From NCBI RefSeq assembly GCF_003966125.1, contig NZ_RXMA01000020.1, forward strand, positions 43,694 to 107,693: 64,000 bases of DNA, in the 5' to 3' direction. Below the pieces are notes generated by a model. That model saw nothing but the letters and a program-made list of their open reading frames with translations, was not told where the DNA came from and made no database searches. Shown one piece after another: positions 8,095 to 17,158 of this stretch. Every line of letters begins with the position of its first letter. Position 1 is the first letter of the stretch. The DNA comes from Azospirillum griseum. GTDB lineage: Bacteria; Pseudomonadota; Alphaproteobacteria; Azospirillales; Azospirillaceae. The position numbers and the translations under genes are program-made.

Positions 8095-9254
8095 CCTCCA
8101 ATCATGCAAACGCCTTTGCCCTGCCCGCCGTTGATGCGGACGGGCGCAAGAATCTTGTCGGCCTGTCCCGCGACGAGCTGGAAGCCGAAATGCTGTCCAT
8201 CGGCCTGGAGAAATTCCGGGCGCGCCAGCTTTGGCACTGGATTTACCACCGTGGGGCCACCGATTTCGCGGTGATGACCACGCTGGCCAAGCCGGTGCGC
8301 GAAAAGATGGCCGATCACTACGCCATCGCCCGCCCGACGGTGGTGAAGGATCTGAAATCGACGGACGGCACCCGCAAATGGCTGCTGCGGATGCCCGACG
8401 GGCAGGAGGTGGAAAGCGTCCACATCCCCGAAGAGGATCGCGGCACGCTGTGCGTCTCCTCGCAGGTCGGCTGCACGCTGACCTGCCGCTTCTGCCACAC
8501 CGGCACGCAACGGCTGGTGCGCAACCTCGACGCCTCGGAAATTCTGGCGCAGGTCATGTTGGCCCGTGACATGCTGGACGAATGGCCCGCCCCGCCCGAC
8601 GGGCGGATGCTGTCCAACATCGTCATGATGGGCATGGGCGAACCGCTGTTCAATTACGAGAACGTCGCCAAGGCGTTGAAGATCGTGATGGACGGCGACG
8701 GCATTTCGATTTCCAAGCGCCGCATCACCCTGTCCACCTCCGGCGTGGTCCCGGCCATGCGCCGCTGCGGCGAGGAGCTGAACGTCAATCTGGCGGTCAG
8801 CCTGCACGCGGTGACGGACGAGCTGCGCGACATCATCATGCCGATCAACCGCAAATACCCGTTGCGGGATCTGATGGCCGCCTGCCGCGACTATCCCGGC
8901 CTGTCCAACGCCCGCCGCATCACCTTTGAATATGTGATGCTGAAGGGCATCAACGACAGCCCCGCCGACGCCCGCGCGCTGGTGAAGCTGTTGGAAGGCG
9001 TTCCGGCCAAGATCAACCTGATCCCCTTCAACCCCTGGCCGGGCGCGCCCTACGAACGCTCCACCGACCGGGCGATCCAGGTGTTCGGCGATCTGGTCAA
9101 CAACGCCGGGTACGCCAGCCCCGTCCGCACCCCGCGCGGCGAGGACATCATGGCGGCCTGCGGCCAGTTGAAGAGCGAAAGCCTGCGCCTGACCGCCGCC
9201 GAACGCGCGGCCATCGACAAGGTCATCGCCGAAAAGGACGCGGAGCTGGCCTGA
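8088..9254 (+). CDS. rlmN: dual-specificity 23S rRNA/tRNA adenine-C2 methyltransferase RlmN
   Basis: 388-residue radical-SAM enzyme that methylates C2 of A2503 in 23S rRNA and A37 in some tRNAs. The 4Fe-4S cluster motif CTLTCRFC (CxxxCxxC) lies near residues 128-135, the second catalytic cysteine is in DIMAACGQL near 361, and GMGEPLFN is the SAM-binding GGE-type motif. Full length for the family. The start codon sits inside a strong inverted repeat and overlaps a tiny upstream ORF. Loss of RlmN elsewhere alters sensitivity to peptidyl-transferase antibiotics. Confidence 0.96.
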   Translation: MSASNHANAFALPAVDADGRKNLVGLSRDELEAEMLSIGLEKFRARQLWHWIYHRGATDFAVMTTLAKPVREKMADHYAIARPTVVKDLKSTDGTRKWLLRMPDGQEVESVHIPEEDRGTLCVSSQVGCTLTCRFCHTGTQRLVRNLDASEILAQVMLARDMLDEWPAPPDGRMLSNIVMMGMGEPLFNYENVAKALKIVMDGDGISISKRRITLSTSGVVPAMRRCGEELNVNLAVSLHAVTDELRDIIMPINRKYPLRDLMAACRDYPGLSNARRITFEYVMLKGINDSPADARALVKLLEGVPAKINLIPFNPWPGAPYERSTDRAIQVFGDLVNNAGYASPVRTPRGEDIMAACGQLKSESLRLTAAERAAIDKVIAEKDAELA

Positions 9255-9411
9255 CGCCGCTCCGTGGGGCGGGGGAAAGGTCATTCCCCCGTATGCCCTT
9301 TGCCCAGCCCCAAATTCCCACTGCCCGGCTTGACAAGGCGTGAAGGCGCGCGGGATGCTTTTCCGCCACGCCTTTGCGTGCGCTCACACATCCGTCGGGG
9401 AGACATCAGGG

Positions 9412-11013
9412 ATGACCAGCCTCAAGCACGGCCTGTTCGGTGCGGCCGCCATCGCCTTTTCCGTTTTTGCGCCGACCGCGCCGGTTTTGGCCGACACGCC
9501 CAAGGATTCGCTGGTGATGGCGTGGCAGTTCGACGACATCGTCGGCCTCGACCCCGCCGAGATTTTTGAGTTCTCCGGCGCGGAATACGGCGCGCAGGTC
9601 TATGACCGGCTCATCAACATCAACCCCAAGGACGTCAGCCAGATCAGCGGCGAGGTGGCCGAAAGCTGGACCGTGTCGGACGACGGCAAGGTCTTCACCT
9701 TCAAAATCCGCGACGGCATCAAGTTCCATTCCGGCAACCCGCTGACCGCCGAGGACGCGGCCTATTCGCTGCGCCGGGCGGTGAAGCTGAACAAGGGGCC
9801 GGCCTTCATCCTGGGTCAGTTCGGCCTGACGCCCGAAAACGTCGATTCGAAGGTCAAGGCCACCGACCCGCGCACGCTGGTGTTCACCACCGAACAGGTC
9901 TACGCCCCCACCTTCGTGCTGAACTGCCTGACCGCCGGTGTGGCGTCGGTCGTCGATTCCAAGCTGGTGCAGAGCAAGGAGAAGGACGGCGATTTCGGCG
10001 CGGCCTGGCTGCGCCTGAACTCCGCCGGGTCCGGCCCCTTCCAGTTGAAGCAGTGGAAGGCGAGCGAGCTGCTGACGCTCGACGCCAACCCGAATTACTG
10101 GCGCGGCGCGCCCGCGCTCAAGCGCGTGCTGATCCGCCACATCGCCGAACCGGCCACCCAGCGGCTGTTGCTGGAAAAAGGTGACGTGGACGTCGCCCGC
10201 AACCTGAAGCCGGAGCAGTTCGAGCCGCTGAAGGCCAACAGCGCCGTGCGGCTGGTCCAGGCCCCCAAGGGCACGCTGTGGTACGTCGGCCTCAACCAGA
10301 AGAACCCGGCGCTGGCCAAGCCGGAGGTGCGGGAGGCGATGAAGTACCTCGTCGATTACGAGGGCATGGCCAAGACCATCATGAACGGTCAGGCCACCAT
10401 CCACCAAACCTTCCTGCCCGACGGCTTCCTGGGCGCGCTGAACGACACCCCCTACCGCTACGACCCGGCCAAGGCCAAGGAGCTGCTGGCCAAGGCGGGC
10501 TACCCCAACGGCTTCACGGTGACGCTCGACATGCGCAACACCACGCCGACGCAGGACATGGCCCAGGCCATCCAGGCCAGTGCCGCCGCCGGTGGGGTGA
10601 AGATCGAGATCATCCCCGGCGACGGCAAGCAGGTGCTGACCAAATACCGCGCCCGCAACCACGACATGATCATTTACCAGTGGGGGGCCGATTACCAGGA
10701 CCCGCACACCAACGCCGAAACCTTCGCCGCCAACCCGGACAACAGCGACACCGCCAAGTCCAAGCCGTTGTCCTGGCGCAACGCCTGGGACATCCCGGAG
10801 CTGACCAAGAAGACCAACGCCGCCGTGATCGAGCGCGACGCGGCCAAGCGCGCCGCGACCTATCAGGAGCTGCAACGCACGGTTCTGGCCGAATCGCCCT
10901 TCGTCATCATGTTCCAGCAGATCGAGGTGGTGGCGGAGCGCAGCAACCTGACCGGCATGGTCTGGGGGCCGAGCTTTGACAGCAACGTCTATTGGAAGGC
11001 GTCGAAGAAGTGA
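9412..11013 (+). CDS. ABC transporter periplasmic binding protein, peptide/opine (SBP family 5)
   Basis: 533 residues. The start at 9412 gives a clean signal peptide (TSLKHGLFGAAAIAFSVFAP, cleavage before DTPKDS); the frame extends upstream but would place 24 residues before it. SBP family 5 features include DGIKFHSGNPLTAED, NPNYWRGAP and the late segment DYQDPHTNAETF. Such receptors deliver oligopeptides, dipeptides or related solutes to an ABC importer. No permease or ATPase gene is near, so the ligand is unknown and the partner must be encoded elsewhere. A GC-rich terminator follows 8 bp after the stop. Confidence 0.9.
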   Translation: MTSLKHGLFGAAAIAFSVFAPTAPVLADTPKDSLVMAWQFDDIVGLDPAEIFEFSGAEYGAQVYDRLININPKDVSQISGEVAESWTVSDDGKVFTFKIRDGIKFHSGNPLTAEDAAYSLRRAVKLNKGPAFILGQFGLTPENVDSKVKATDPRTLVFTTEQVYAPTFVLNCLTAGVASVVDSKLVQSKEKDGDFGAAWLRLNSAGSGPFQLKQWKASELLTLDANPNYWRGAPALKRVLIRHIAEPATQRLLLEKGDVDVARNLKPEQFEPLKANSAVRLVQAPKGTLWYVGLNQKNPALAKPEVREAMKYLVDYEGMAKTIMNGQATIHQTFLPDGFLGALNDTPYRYDPAKAKELLAKAGYPNGFTVTLDMRNTTPTQDMAQAIQASAAAGGVKIEIIPGDGKQVLTKYRARNHDMIIYQWGADYQDPHTNAETFAANPDNSDTAKSKPLSWRNAWDIPELTKKTNAAVIERDAAKRAATYQELQRTVLAESPFVIMFQQIEVVAERSNLTGMVWGPSFDSNVYWKASKK

Positions 11014-11020
11014 CGACACC

Positions 11021-11057
11021 GCCCCGCCTCCGGGTTGGAGGCGGGGCGTTCGTTTTG
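11021..11057 (+). terminator. intrinsic terminator after the SBP gene
   Basis: Perfect 11-bp stem GCCCCGCCTCC / GGAGGCGGGGC (11021-11031, 11037-11047) with loop GGGTT, followed by a T-containing tract. Confidence 0.8.
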
Positions 11058-11092
11058 CCTGGGTTCGTTTTGCCTGGGTTCGTTTTGCTTGG
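11048..11092. repeat. three 15-bp tandem repeats
   Basis: Units at 11048-11062, 11063-11077 and 11078-11092 read GTTCGTTTTGCCTGG, with one change in the third. They lie between the terminator and the converging isochorismatase gene. Confidence 0.85.
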
Positions 11093-11113
11093 GAGACGGC
11101 GGGTTGCCGTGGG

Positions 11114-11713
11114 TTACGCCCAGGCCCCGGCGTCCGCCACCACCACGGCCTGCGTGTCGCTCAGGCTGGTCAGCACGGCGCGCTGAAGCTCCGCCGCCGT
11201 CACCACGCCGCCCCGGCCATCGGGCAGGTCGCGGGTGGCGGTCGCCGCCTCCACCACCGTCACCCGCCATCCGCGATCATTGGCCCCGCGCACGGTGCTG
11301 CTGACGCAATTGTGCGTCATGAATCCGGCGATGATGAGTTCGCGGCGGCCGGTGGCCCGCGCCACCTCCTCCAGCGTCGTGCCGGTGAAGCTGTTGGCTT
11401 TCGACTTGACCACCACCGTTTCGCCCTCCACCGGGGCGACGGCGGGGATGATCGCCGCGAACGGACCGTCGGGGTTGAAGATCGGGCTGCCCGGCAGGCT
11501 GTGATGAACGACATGGACGACCGGGACCGCGTGGGCGCGGGCCAGCGCCAGCAGGGCGGCGGCCTGCTCCACCGCCGCGTCCACCCCGACCAGCGGCAGC
11601 GCGCCGTCGGTGTATTCGCGCTGAAGGTCGATCAGCACCAGAACGGCGGCGTCGAGCGGGCTGGGGGTCAGCGGCGCGCCCGCCATGCTCAGGATCGTCC
11701 GGGCTTCGGTCAT
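11114..11713 (-). CDS. isochorismatase-family cysteine hydrolase
   Basis: 199 residues with the intact catalytic triad: Asp in VLIDLQREY (near residue 29), Lys in VVKSKANSF (near 104) and Cys in THNCVSST (near 137). Family members hydrolyse amides or enol ethers such as isochorismate, nicotinamide, ureidoacrylate or N-carbamoyl compounds. The substrate cannot be assigned here, and no siderophore genes are nearby. It is divergent from a LysR regulator across a 129-bp gap with two perfect inverted repeats, so it is probably inducible by its substrate or a related compound. Confidence 0.88.
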   Translation of the reverse strand: MTEARTILSMAGAPLTPSPLDAAVLVLIDLQREYTDGALPLVGVDAAVEQAAALLALARAHAVPVVHVVHHSLPGSPIFNPDGPFAAIIPAVAPVEGETVVVKSKANSFTGTTLEEVARATGRRELIIAGFMTHNCVSSTVRGANDRGWRVTVVEAATATRDLPDGRGGVVTAAELQRAVLTSLSDTQAVVVADAGAWA

Positions 11714-11752
11714 CGGATGGGGCCTTTCTGAAAGGATTGTTGGTGTCGGGGT

Positions 11753-11773
11753 GATCCTGCCCGGTTCAGGATC
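11753..11773. promoter_or_regulatory. inverted repeat in the isochorismatase/LysR divergent region
   Basis: Perfect 7-bp arms GATCCTG (11753-11759) and CAGGATC (11767-11773) with a 7-base spacer, 40 bp upstream of the hydrolase start. A candidate regulator site. Confidence 0.45.
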
Positions 11774-11802
11774 GAACGGACATCCGCTAAGATCGGTCGC
11801 TC

Positions 11803-11822
11803 ACTGTTCAAAAATGAACAGT
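11803..11822. promoter_or_regulatory. palindromic operator candidate upstream of the LysR gene
   Basis: Perfect 8-bp arms ACTGTTCA and TGAACAGT around AAAA, ending 20 bases before the LysR start. The length and symmetry fit an autoregulatory LysR operator for the divergent pair. Confidence 0.6.
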
Positions 11823-11842
11823 CGCAGGGTGGGGAAGCGGCG

Positions 11843-12685
11843 ATGGATTGGGACGATCTGCGGGTGTTTCTGGAGGTGGCGCGCGGCGGCAGCCTGTCGG
11901 CGGCGGCGCGGACCCTGCGCCTCAGCCACGCCACCGTCGGGCGGCGGCTGGCCGCGCTGGAGGCGGGCTTGGGCCGGACCCTGATGGAACGCCGCCCCGA
12001 CGGCCACCGCCTGACCGACGACGGCGAGGCGGTGCGCGCGCTGGCCGAGGCGATGGACGAACGGGCGCAGGCCATCCTGCGGCGGGAGGGTGCCGGTGGC
12101 GGCCTGAGCGGGACCGTGCGGGTGACGATGACGCAGGCGATGGCCGACCGTTTCCTGGTCCCCCGGCTGGGGTCGCTCCGCGCCGCCCATCCCGACCTGG
12201 ATCTGGAGATCATCACCGACAACCGGACCCTTAGCCTCGCCCGGCGCGAAGCCGACCTGGCGATCCGTCTGGCCCGGCCGCGCCAGGGGGAGTTGATCGG
12301 GCGGCGGCTGGCGACGCTGGGCTATGGCCTCTACACCATCCCCGGCGCGCCCGACACACTGATCGGCTATGACGAAACCCTGGCCGATCTGCCCGAAGCG
12401 CAATGGCTGGCTCAGCATGGCGGCGGTCGGCGGATGGGCTTCCGCGCCAACAGCGTGTTGGGCCAATTGGCCGCCACGCTGGCGGGATTCGGCATCGCCT
12501 TCCTGCCCTGCCTGCTGGCGGCGGGCGAACCCGGCCTGATCCGCCTGCCGCTGCCCGGCCCGCCGTTGACTCGTGAAGCCTGGCTGCTGGTCCACCGCGA
12601 CCGCAAGGACGTCCCGCGCGTCCGCGCCGTCCTCGACCACATCGCCACCGTCTTCGCCCGCGACCGGGCGCTGTTGGAAGGGTGA
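11843..12685 (+). CDS. LysR-family transcriptional regulator
   Basis: 280 residues. The winged HTH spans about residues 2-60 (GSLSAAARTLRLSHATVGRR), followed by a shorter-than-average co-inducer domain with VRVTMTQAMADRFLVPRL near residue 90. Single-gene unit divergent from the isochorismatase-like hydrolase, which it probably controls through the palindromes between them. The effector is unknown. It is the last typical high-GC gene before an abrupt drop in GC. Confidence 0.88.
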   Translation: MDWDDLRVFLEVARGGSLSAAARTLRLSHATVGRRLAALEAGLGRTLMERRPDGHRLTDDGEAVRALAEAMDERAQAILRREGAGGGLSGTVRVTMTQAMADRFLVPRLGSLRAAHPDLDLEIITDNRTLSLARREADLAIRLARPRQGELIGRRLATLGYGLYTIPGAPDTLIGYDETLADLPEAQWLAQHGGGRRMGFRANSVLGQLAATLAGFGIAFLPCLLAAGEPGLIRLPLPGPPLTREAWLLVHRDRKDVPRVRAVLDHIATVFARDRALLEG

Positions 12686-13014
12686 GGGAAGATTAATGCA
12701 TTGAATAGGAATTCAAAGGGTTTCGATTGAGAGGATGATTTTCCTATGGTTGCAATTGTTCTTGCCGCCATTGATTGCCCTTAATACTATCCTTCTGGGA
12801 AGGTGGGGGGATTTAGGAATAAGATTTACAGGAAATTAACTGCGTCATTTTTGCTTTAGATAGTATTATGCGTTGCTCCCGCTATTAATATTGGATTTTG
12901 ATTCTAGAGTGTAGATCTAGTAAGAATCTAATTGATTGATGCACAAATAGTTTTGCATAGTGCTCAGGTAATTCAACAGATTTTGAATCGTGCTTCGCTG
13001 ATCTGGAGAACATT
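12686..13014. other. AT-rich non-coding left flank of an island
   Basis: 329 bp without a supported gene. Base composition falls sharply right after the LysR stop, and short frames on both strands have no recognisable content. The octamer AGGAATTC at 12707-12714 recurs at 13881-13888 beyond the island gene; as a possible target duplication this is weak evidence. Promoter-like AT tracts around 12780-12900 could serve the next gene. Confidence 0.5.
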
Positions 13015-13794
13015 ATGGACATGGCTGCTGTCGGTTCTGCTCTTAAAGATGCAATCTCTGTGGCAAGAGATGGAGTTGATGTTGTTGCTAATATACTTAG
13101 GGTTGGTAGAAATATTCCTGGGTTAATACCAGAAAACTTAATTAATAGAATCGGAGGGGGAGGAGAAATAGATACACATGAAGCTGGAGTAAGTTTTGCT
13201 GACACATTGGCAATGGATTCTTATACATTTTTATTAAGAGCCGGCTGGAAGTTTTCTCTTCCTGCCGATTATAGCGTTGTTGATATGGCTATACTTAAAT
13301 CCAATGTCTGGGATTGGACTTATGCAATGTGTCCACCTGGAAGTCGACATTTGACCGAGGAGACCCGATCAGGGCTAAAGGAGCAATACTGCGATCAAGA
13401 AAACAAAAAGATTGTCAAAGGTGGAGTCAATACAAGTGCGCTAAGATTCCTTTGGAGCCCGCTTTCCATTGACTATAATGTTAATTCCGCAGAATTTGAT
13501 GCAGTATATATTGTTGGGACAATATTAACTGATAAAAAATTCGCCGATATTAACAAATATTCAAAAGTTGTGTTTAGCCCAAGAATCGCACTGATGGTCT
13601 CAAAGAATGTTGTAACTCCTGTCCGCGACTACGCAAATGTTGCATCTATATTTGGCGGATTAATGAATGTAATTGATAAAGATAGCAGAGATTCCGGAAG
13701 AACCGCACCTGGATTTTGCTATGACGGGGAACCAAAAACAATTGAGGAAAGAATGCTAAGTATAGAGACGCAGGCTCTATTAGGTATACGCTGA
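13015..13794 (+). CDS. unrecognised protein in an AT-rich island
   Basis: 259 residues, not recognised. It starts with ATG after GGAGAA and uses AT-rich codons (TTA, AAA, ATA) unlike its neighbours; two sampled 60-base lines have 24 and 16 G+C. The first 45 residues contain a hydrophobic, possibly amphipathic segment (SVARDGVDVVANILRVG), then a glycine run. Later parts look like a soluble globular protein rich in beta-prone stretches (AVYIVGTILTD, KVVFSPRIALMVS), with three cysteines. No signal peptide, HTH or catalytic motif is evident. It is flanked by unrelated housekeeping genes with no integrase or transposase, so recent horizontal gain is likely but the vehicle is not visible. Confidence 0.7.
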   Translation: MDMAAVGSALKDAISVARDGVDVVANILRVGRNIPGLIPENLINRIGGGGEIDTHEAGVSFADTLAMDSYTFLLRAGWKFSLPADYSVVDMAILKSNVWDWTYAMCPPGSRHLTEETRSGLKEQYCDQENKKIVKGGVNTSALRFLWSPLSIDYNVNSAEFDAVYIVGTILTDKKFADINKYSKVVFSPRIALMVSKNVVTPVRDYANVASIFGGLMNVIDKDSRDSGRTAPGFCYDGEPKTIEERMLSIETQALLGIR

Positions 13795-13998
13795 GATAAA
13801 ATGTATAGTGAGTTTTCATCTTGTATGTGCGGTCCAATTAATATTTTTTATTGAGACTGAACTCCGTTGCCAAGCGGGGGAGGAATTCGCACGTTTCTTA
13901 TCAAAAGCGTTGAGCCGGACCGGCGCATCGTCCATTCTCCGGCCTTTCCGAGGGGGCCGAGGCGGCTCCCGTGATTCCATCGGTCAGGTCAGGCGGCG

Positions 13999-15615
13999 AT
14001 GACGGGCGAACGCATTTATCTGTACGACACCACCCTGCGCGACGGGGCGCAGACCCAGGACGTGGATTTCTCGGTCACGGACAAGATCGCGATTGCGCAG
14101 GATCTCGACCGGTTGGGTGTCGATTACGTCGAAGGCGGTTGGCCCGGCGCCAACCCCACCGACGACCAGTTTTTCGCCGAGGCCCCGGAGCTGACCCGCG
14201 CCACCTTCACCGCTTTTGGCATGACCCGGCGTCCGGGCCGCAGCGCGGCCAACGACCCGCAGCTGACCGCCCTGGTGCAGTCGCGCGCCAAGGCCGTCTG
14301 CATGGTCGGCAAGACGTGGGATTTCCACGTCGATGTCGCGTTGGGCATCCCGCGCGACGAGAATCTGGAGCTGATCCGCGACAGCGTCGCCGCCCTCCAC
14401 GCCGCCAAGGGCGAAGCGCTGTTCGACGCCGAGCATTTCTTTGACGGTTACAAGCGCAACCCGGCCTACGCCGTCCAATGCATCCGCGCCGCGTTCGAGG
14501 CGGGGGCGCGCTGGATCGTGCTGTGCGACACCAACGGCGGGACTCTGCCGCACGAGATCGACGCCATCGTCCGCGCCGTGATCGCCGAGCATGGCATCCC
14601 CGGCGACCGGCTGGGCATCCATTGCCACAACGACACCGAAAACGCGGTCGCCAACTCGCTGGCCGCCGTGCGGGCGGGGGCGCGCATGGTGCAGGGGACC
14701 ATCAACGGTCTGGGCGAGCGCTGTGGCAACGCCAACCTCGTGTCCCTGATCCCGTCGCTGATGCTGAAAATGGGCTTCGAAACCGGCATCAAGCCGGAGG
14801 ATTTGCCCCGTCTGACCCAGTTGAGCCGCTCCTTTGACGAGCGGTTGAACCGCGCGCCCAACCGCCACGCCCCCTATGTCGGGGCCAGCGCCTTCGCCCA
14901 CAAGGGCGGGCTGCATGTGTCGGCGGTGGAGAAGGACCCGGCCTCCTACGAGCATGTCACGCCGGAGGCCATCGGCAACCGGCGGCAGATCGTCATGTCC
15001 GATCAGGCCGGGCGCTCCAACATCATCGCCCGCCTGCGCGACATCGGGCTGGACATCGACCCCAAGGACGAGCGGCTGGCCCGCCTGCTCGATCTGGTCA
15101 AGCAGCGCGACGGTGACGGCTACGCCTATGACACCGCCGAGGCCAGCTTTGAACTGCTGGTCCGCCGCGAGCTGGACGGCGTGCCGCGCTTCTTCGAGCT
15201 GCTGCGCTTCCACGTCACCGACGAACGCCGCTACAACGCGGTCGGCAAGCTGGTGGTGGAATCCGAAGCGGTGGTGCGCGTGCGCGTCGGCAACGAAATC
15301 CGGTTGGAGGTCGCCGATGGCAACGGCCCGGTGCACGCGCTCGACGTCGCCATGCGCAAGGCGCTGGAGCCGGTCTATCCGGCGCTGAAGGGCGTCAGCC
15401 TGTCCGATTACCGCGTCCGCATCCTGGCGGCCAAGGAAGGGACCGGGGCGATGCCGCGCGTGCTGATCCGCTCCACCGAACGCGACGGCAGCGAAATGTC
15501 CACGCTGGGCGTGTCCACCAACATCATCGAGGCGTCGATGGAGGCGCTGGTGGACAGCTATGTGTTCACCCTGCTGAAGAGCGGGGCGGCCCCGGTGGCG
15601 CGAAGCGCTGGTTGA
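13999..15615 (+). CDS. cimA: citramalate synthase
   Basis: 538-residue enzyme that condenses pyruvate and acetyl-CoA to (R)-citramalate, opening the threonine-independent route to isoleucine. The DRE-TIM domain shows LYDTTLRDGAQTQ at residues 7-19, GIHCHNDTENAVANS with the metal-binding HxH, and HKGGLHVSAV near 300. The C-terminal LeuA-type allosteric domain runs from about 400 to the end. Its products are processed by LeuCD and LeuB; leuC is 30 kb away in this window. The 3' end overlaps the converging cobC gene by 50 bp. Confidence 0.94.
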   Translation: MTGERIYLYDTTLRDGAQTQDVDFSVTDKIAIAQDLDRLGVDYVEGGWPGANPTDDQFFAEAPELTRATFTAFGMTRRPGRSAANDPQLTALVQSRAKAVCMVGKTWDFHVDVALGIPRDENLELIRDSVAALHAAKGEALFDAEHFFDGYKRNPAYAVQCIRAAFEAGARWIVLCDTNGGTLPHEIDAIVRAVIAEHGIPGDRLGIHCHNDTENAVANSLAAVRAGARMVQGTINGLGERCGNANLVSLIPSLMLKMGFETGIKPEDLPRLTQLSRSFDERLNRAPNRHAPYVGASAFAHKGGLHVSAVEKDPASYEHVTPEAIGNRRQIVMSDQAGRSNIIARLRDIGLDIDPKDERLARLLDLVKQRDGDGYAYDTAEASFELLVRRELDGVPRFFELLRFHVTDERRYNAVGKLVVESEAVVRVRVGNEIRLEVADGNGPVHALDVAMRKALEPVYPALKGVSLSDYRVRILAAKEGTGAMPRVLIRSTERDGSEMSTLGVSTNIIEASMEALVDSYVFTLLKSGAAPVARSAG

Positions 15616-16267
15616 CGCACCCGACCGACCAGGAGCCGTGGTCCGCGCGGCCCCCGGTTGGGGCGTGGTGGTCGATCCGGGTCAGCGACCAGTGATCCAC
15701 CCGCAGCCGCAGCGCGGCGGCGGGGGACAGGTCGAGCGCCAATGCCACCGCCGCGCGGATCGGCCCGCCATGCACCACCGCCACCAGATCGCGCCCGGCG
15801 TGGGCGGCGGTCCACCGGGTCAACGCCCCGGCCACCCGGATTGACAGGGCGCTGAAGCTCTCGCCGCCCGGCGGGGCGTTGGTCGCCGGGTCGGCCCAGA
15901 AGCGCGCGGCGGCGTCGGGATCGGCGGCGGCGATGGCGTCGTGCGTTTGCCCCTCCCACATGCCGAAATCCTGTTCGGCCAAATCCTGTTCGGCCAAGTC
16001 GGGTTCCGTTCCATCAGCGGCGCGCGGCGGGATGCTCTCAGGCCGAAGCGCCCGCGCGGTCTGGCGGCTGCGGCGCAGCGGGCTGGTCAGCCACAGCGCC
16101 CCGGTGGGCAGTGCCCCGGCCAGGGCCTGCGCGGTCGCGGCATCGCCGGTGTCGGCCGCCGCGTCGGTCGATCCGATGATGACGCCCGCCGGGTTAACAA
16201 CAGGGGCGTGGCGGATCAGCCACCAGCGGGTTGTCACCCACTCGGTTGTCACCCTCTTCACGCTCAC
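15566..16267 (-). CDS. cobC: histidine phosphatase, probable alpha-ribazole phosphatase
   Basis: 233 residues, phosphoglycerate-mutase fold. The catalytic His is in WWLIRHAPVV, a second active-site His in AVVHGGPIRAA, and TSPLRRSRQTA is the family's SxLxRxxxTA motif. Position next to cobS points to dephosphorylation of alpha-ribazole phosphate in late cobalamin assembly. The start is GTG at 16267, whose GTGA overlaps the cobS stop and implies translational coupling; the open frame continues upstream inside cobS, but that part is a shadow. A 15-bp direct repeat encodes a doubled DLAEQ around residues 92-101. Confidence 0.82.
   Translation of the reverse strand: MSVKRVTTEWVTTRWWLIRHAPVVNPAGVIIGSTDAAADTGDAATAQALAGALPTGALWLTSPLRRSRQTARALRPESIPPRAADGTEPDLAEQDLAEQDFGMWEGQTHDAIAAADPDAAARFWADPATNAPPGGESFSALSIRVAGALTRWTAAHAGRDLVAVVHGGPIRAAVALALDLSPAAALRLRVDHWSLTRIDHHAPTGGRADHGSWSVGCVNQRFAPPGPPRSSAG
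15966..15995. repeat. 15-bp tandem duplication inside cobC
   Basis: AAATCCTGTTCGGCC occurs twice in a row, 15966-15980 and 15981-15995, adding five codons in frame. Confidence 0.85.
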
Positions 16268-17070
16268 GCCCCCGTCATCCAGGCGGTCAGGGTCAGCAGG
16301 GCGGCGATCTCCGCCACCTGCTGGGCCGCGCCGAACACGTCGCCGGTGTGGCCGCCGATCTGCCGCCGGGCCAGCGCGCCCATCAGCGCCGTCGCCCCGG
16401 CGGCGGCCAGCGCGGCGGGCAGAGCGAGCCAACCCACGCCAACAAAGGCCACCCCCAACCCCAGCCCGGCGGCCAGACGCACGGTGGCGCGCGCCGGAGT
16501 CCCTTGCGCGGCGGCCAGACCATCGCGGCGGGCGGGGGGCAGATGGGCGGCCAGCGCCGCCAGCCCGGCCCGCGACAGCGCCCCCGCCGCGACCAGCGCG
16601 GCAATGGCCGTCCCACCGCCCGCCGCCAGCAGCGCGGCGATGGCCGCCGCCCGCAGCCCGACCGAGAAGACCAGCGCCAGCACGCCATAGCTGCCGACCC
16701 GGCTGTCGCGCATGATCTCCAGCTTGCGCGCGGTGTCGCGCCCGCCGCCGAAGCCGTCGGCGACGTCGGCCCCGCCATCCTCGTGCAGCCCGCCGGTCAC
16801 GGCCACCATCGCCGCCAACCCAAGCAGCGCGGCGGCCAGCGGCGGCAGATGCGCCAGCCCGGCCAGCGCGGCGATCCCCCCGCCGATCCCCCCGACCAGC
16901 CCGCCGGCCAGCGGAAACCAGCCCATGGCCCGCGCCGCCGCCCCATCGGCCAGCGGCCCGGCGATGGGCAGCGGCAGGCGGGTGAGGAAGACCAGCGCCA
17001 GCGCGGCGTCCTGCCGATGCTGGGCCAGGGACACGGGCGGGACGAAGCGGGGCGGACGGGGCGTGTTCAT
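16264..17070 (-). CDS. cobS: adenosylcobinamide-GDP ribazoletransferase (cobalamin synthase)
   Basis: 268-residue inner-membrane enzyme that joins adenosylcobinamide-GDP and alpha-ribazole to make adenosylcobalamin. LVFLTRLPLP near the start, GGLHEDGGADVADGFGGG near residue 100 and MRDSRVGSYGVLAL are family signatures, followed by several Ala/Gly-rich membrane helices. The start MNTPRPP was chosen because the upstream in-frame part crosses the DnaA-box region and has no similarity. Leads an operon with cobC; cobT is 1.1 kb away on the other strand. Confidence 0.93.
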   Translation of the reverse strand: MNTPRPPRFVPPVSLAQHRQDAALALVFLTRLPLPIAGPLADGAAARAMGWFPLAGGLVGGIGGGIAALAGLAHLPPLAAALLGLAAMVAVTGGLHEDGGADVADGFGGGRDTARKLEIMRDSRVGSYGVLALVFSVGLRAAAIAALLAAGGGTAIAALVAAGALSRAGLAALAAHLPPARRDGLAAAQGTPARATVRLAAGLGLGVAFVGVGWLALPAALAAAGATALMGALARRQIGGHTGDVFGAAQQVAEIAALLTLTAWMTGA

Positions 17071-17158
17071 GGCAACCGACCTACCCCCAACCGGCGCAAA
17101 CGGCAATGGGTCCGGTGTGGGTTGCGCGGGTGTGGGGGCGATTGGCGCTTGACCCTGG

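Noticed and set aside
12885..13205. 106-codon minus-strand frame in the AT-rich island
   Set aside because: No ribosome site, overlaps the better-supported 259-codon gene, no recognisable content.
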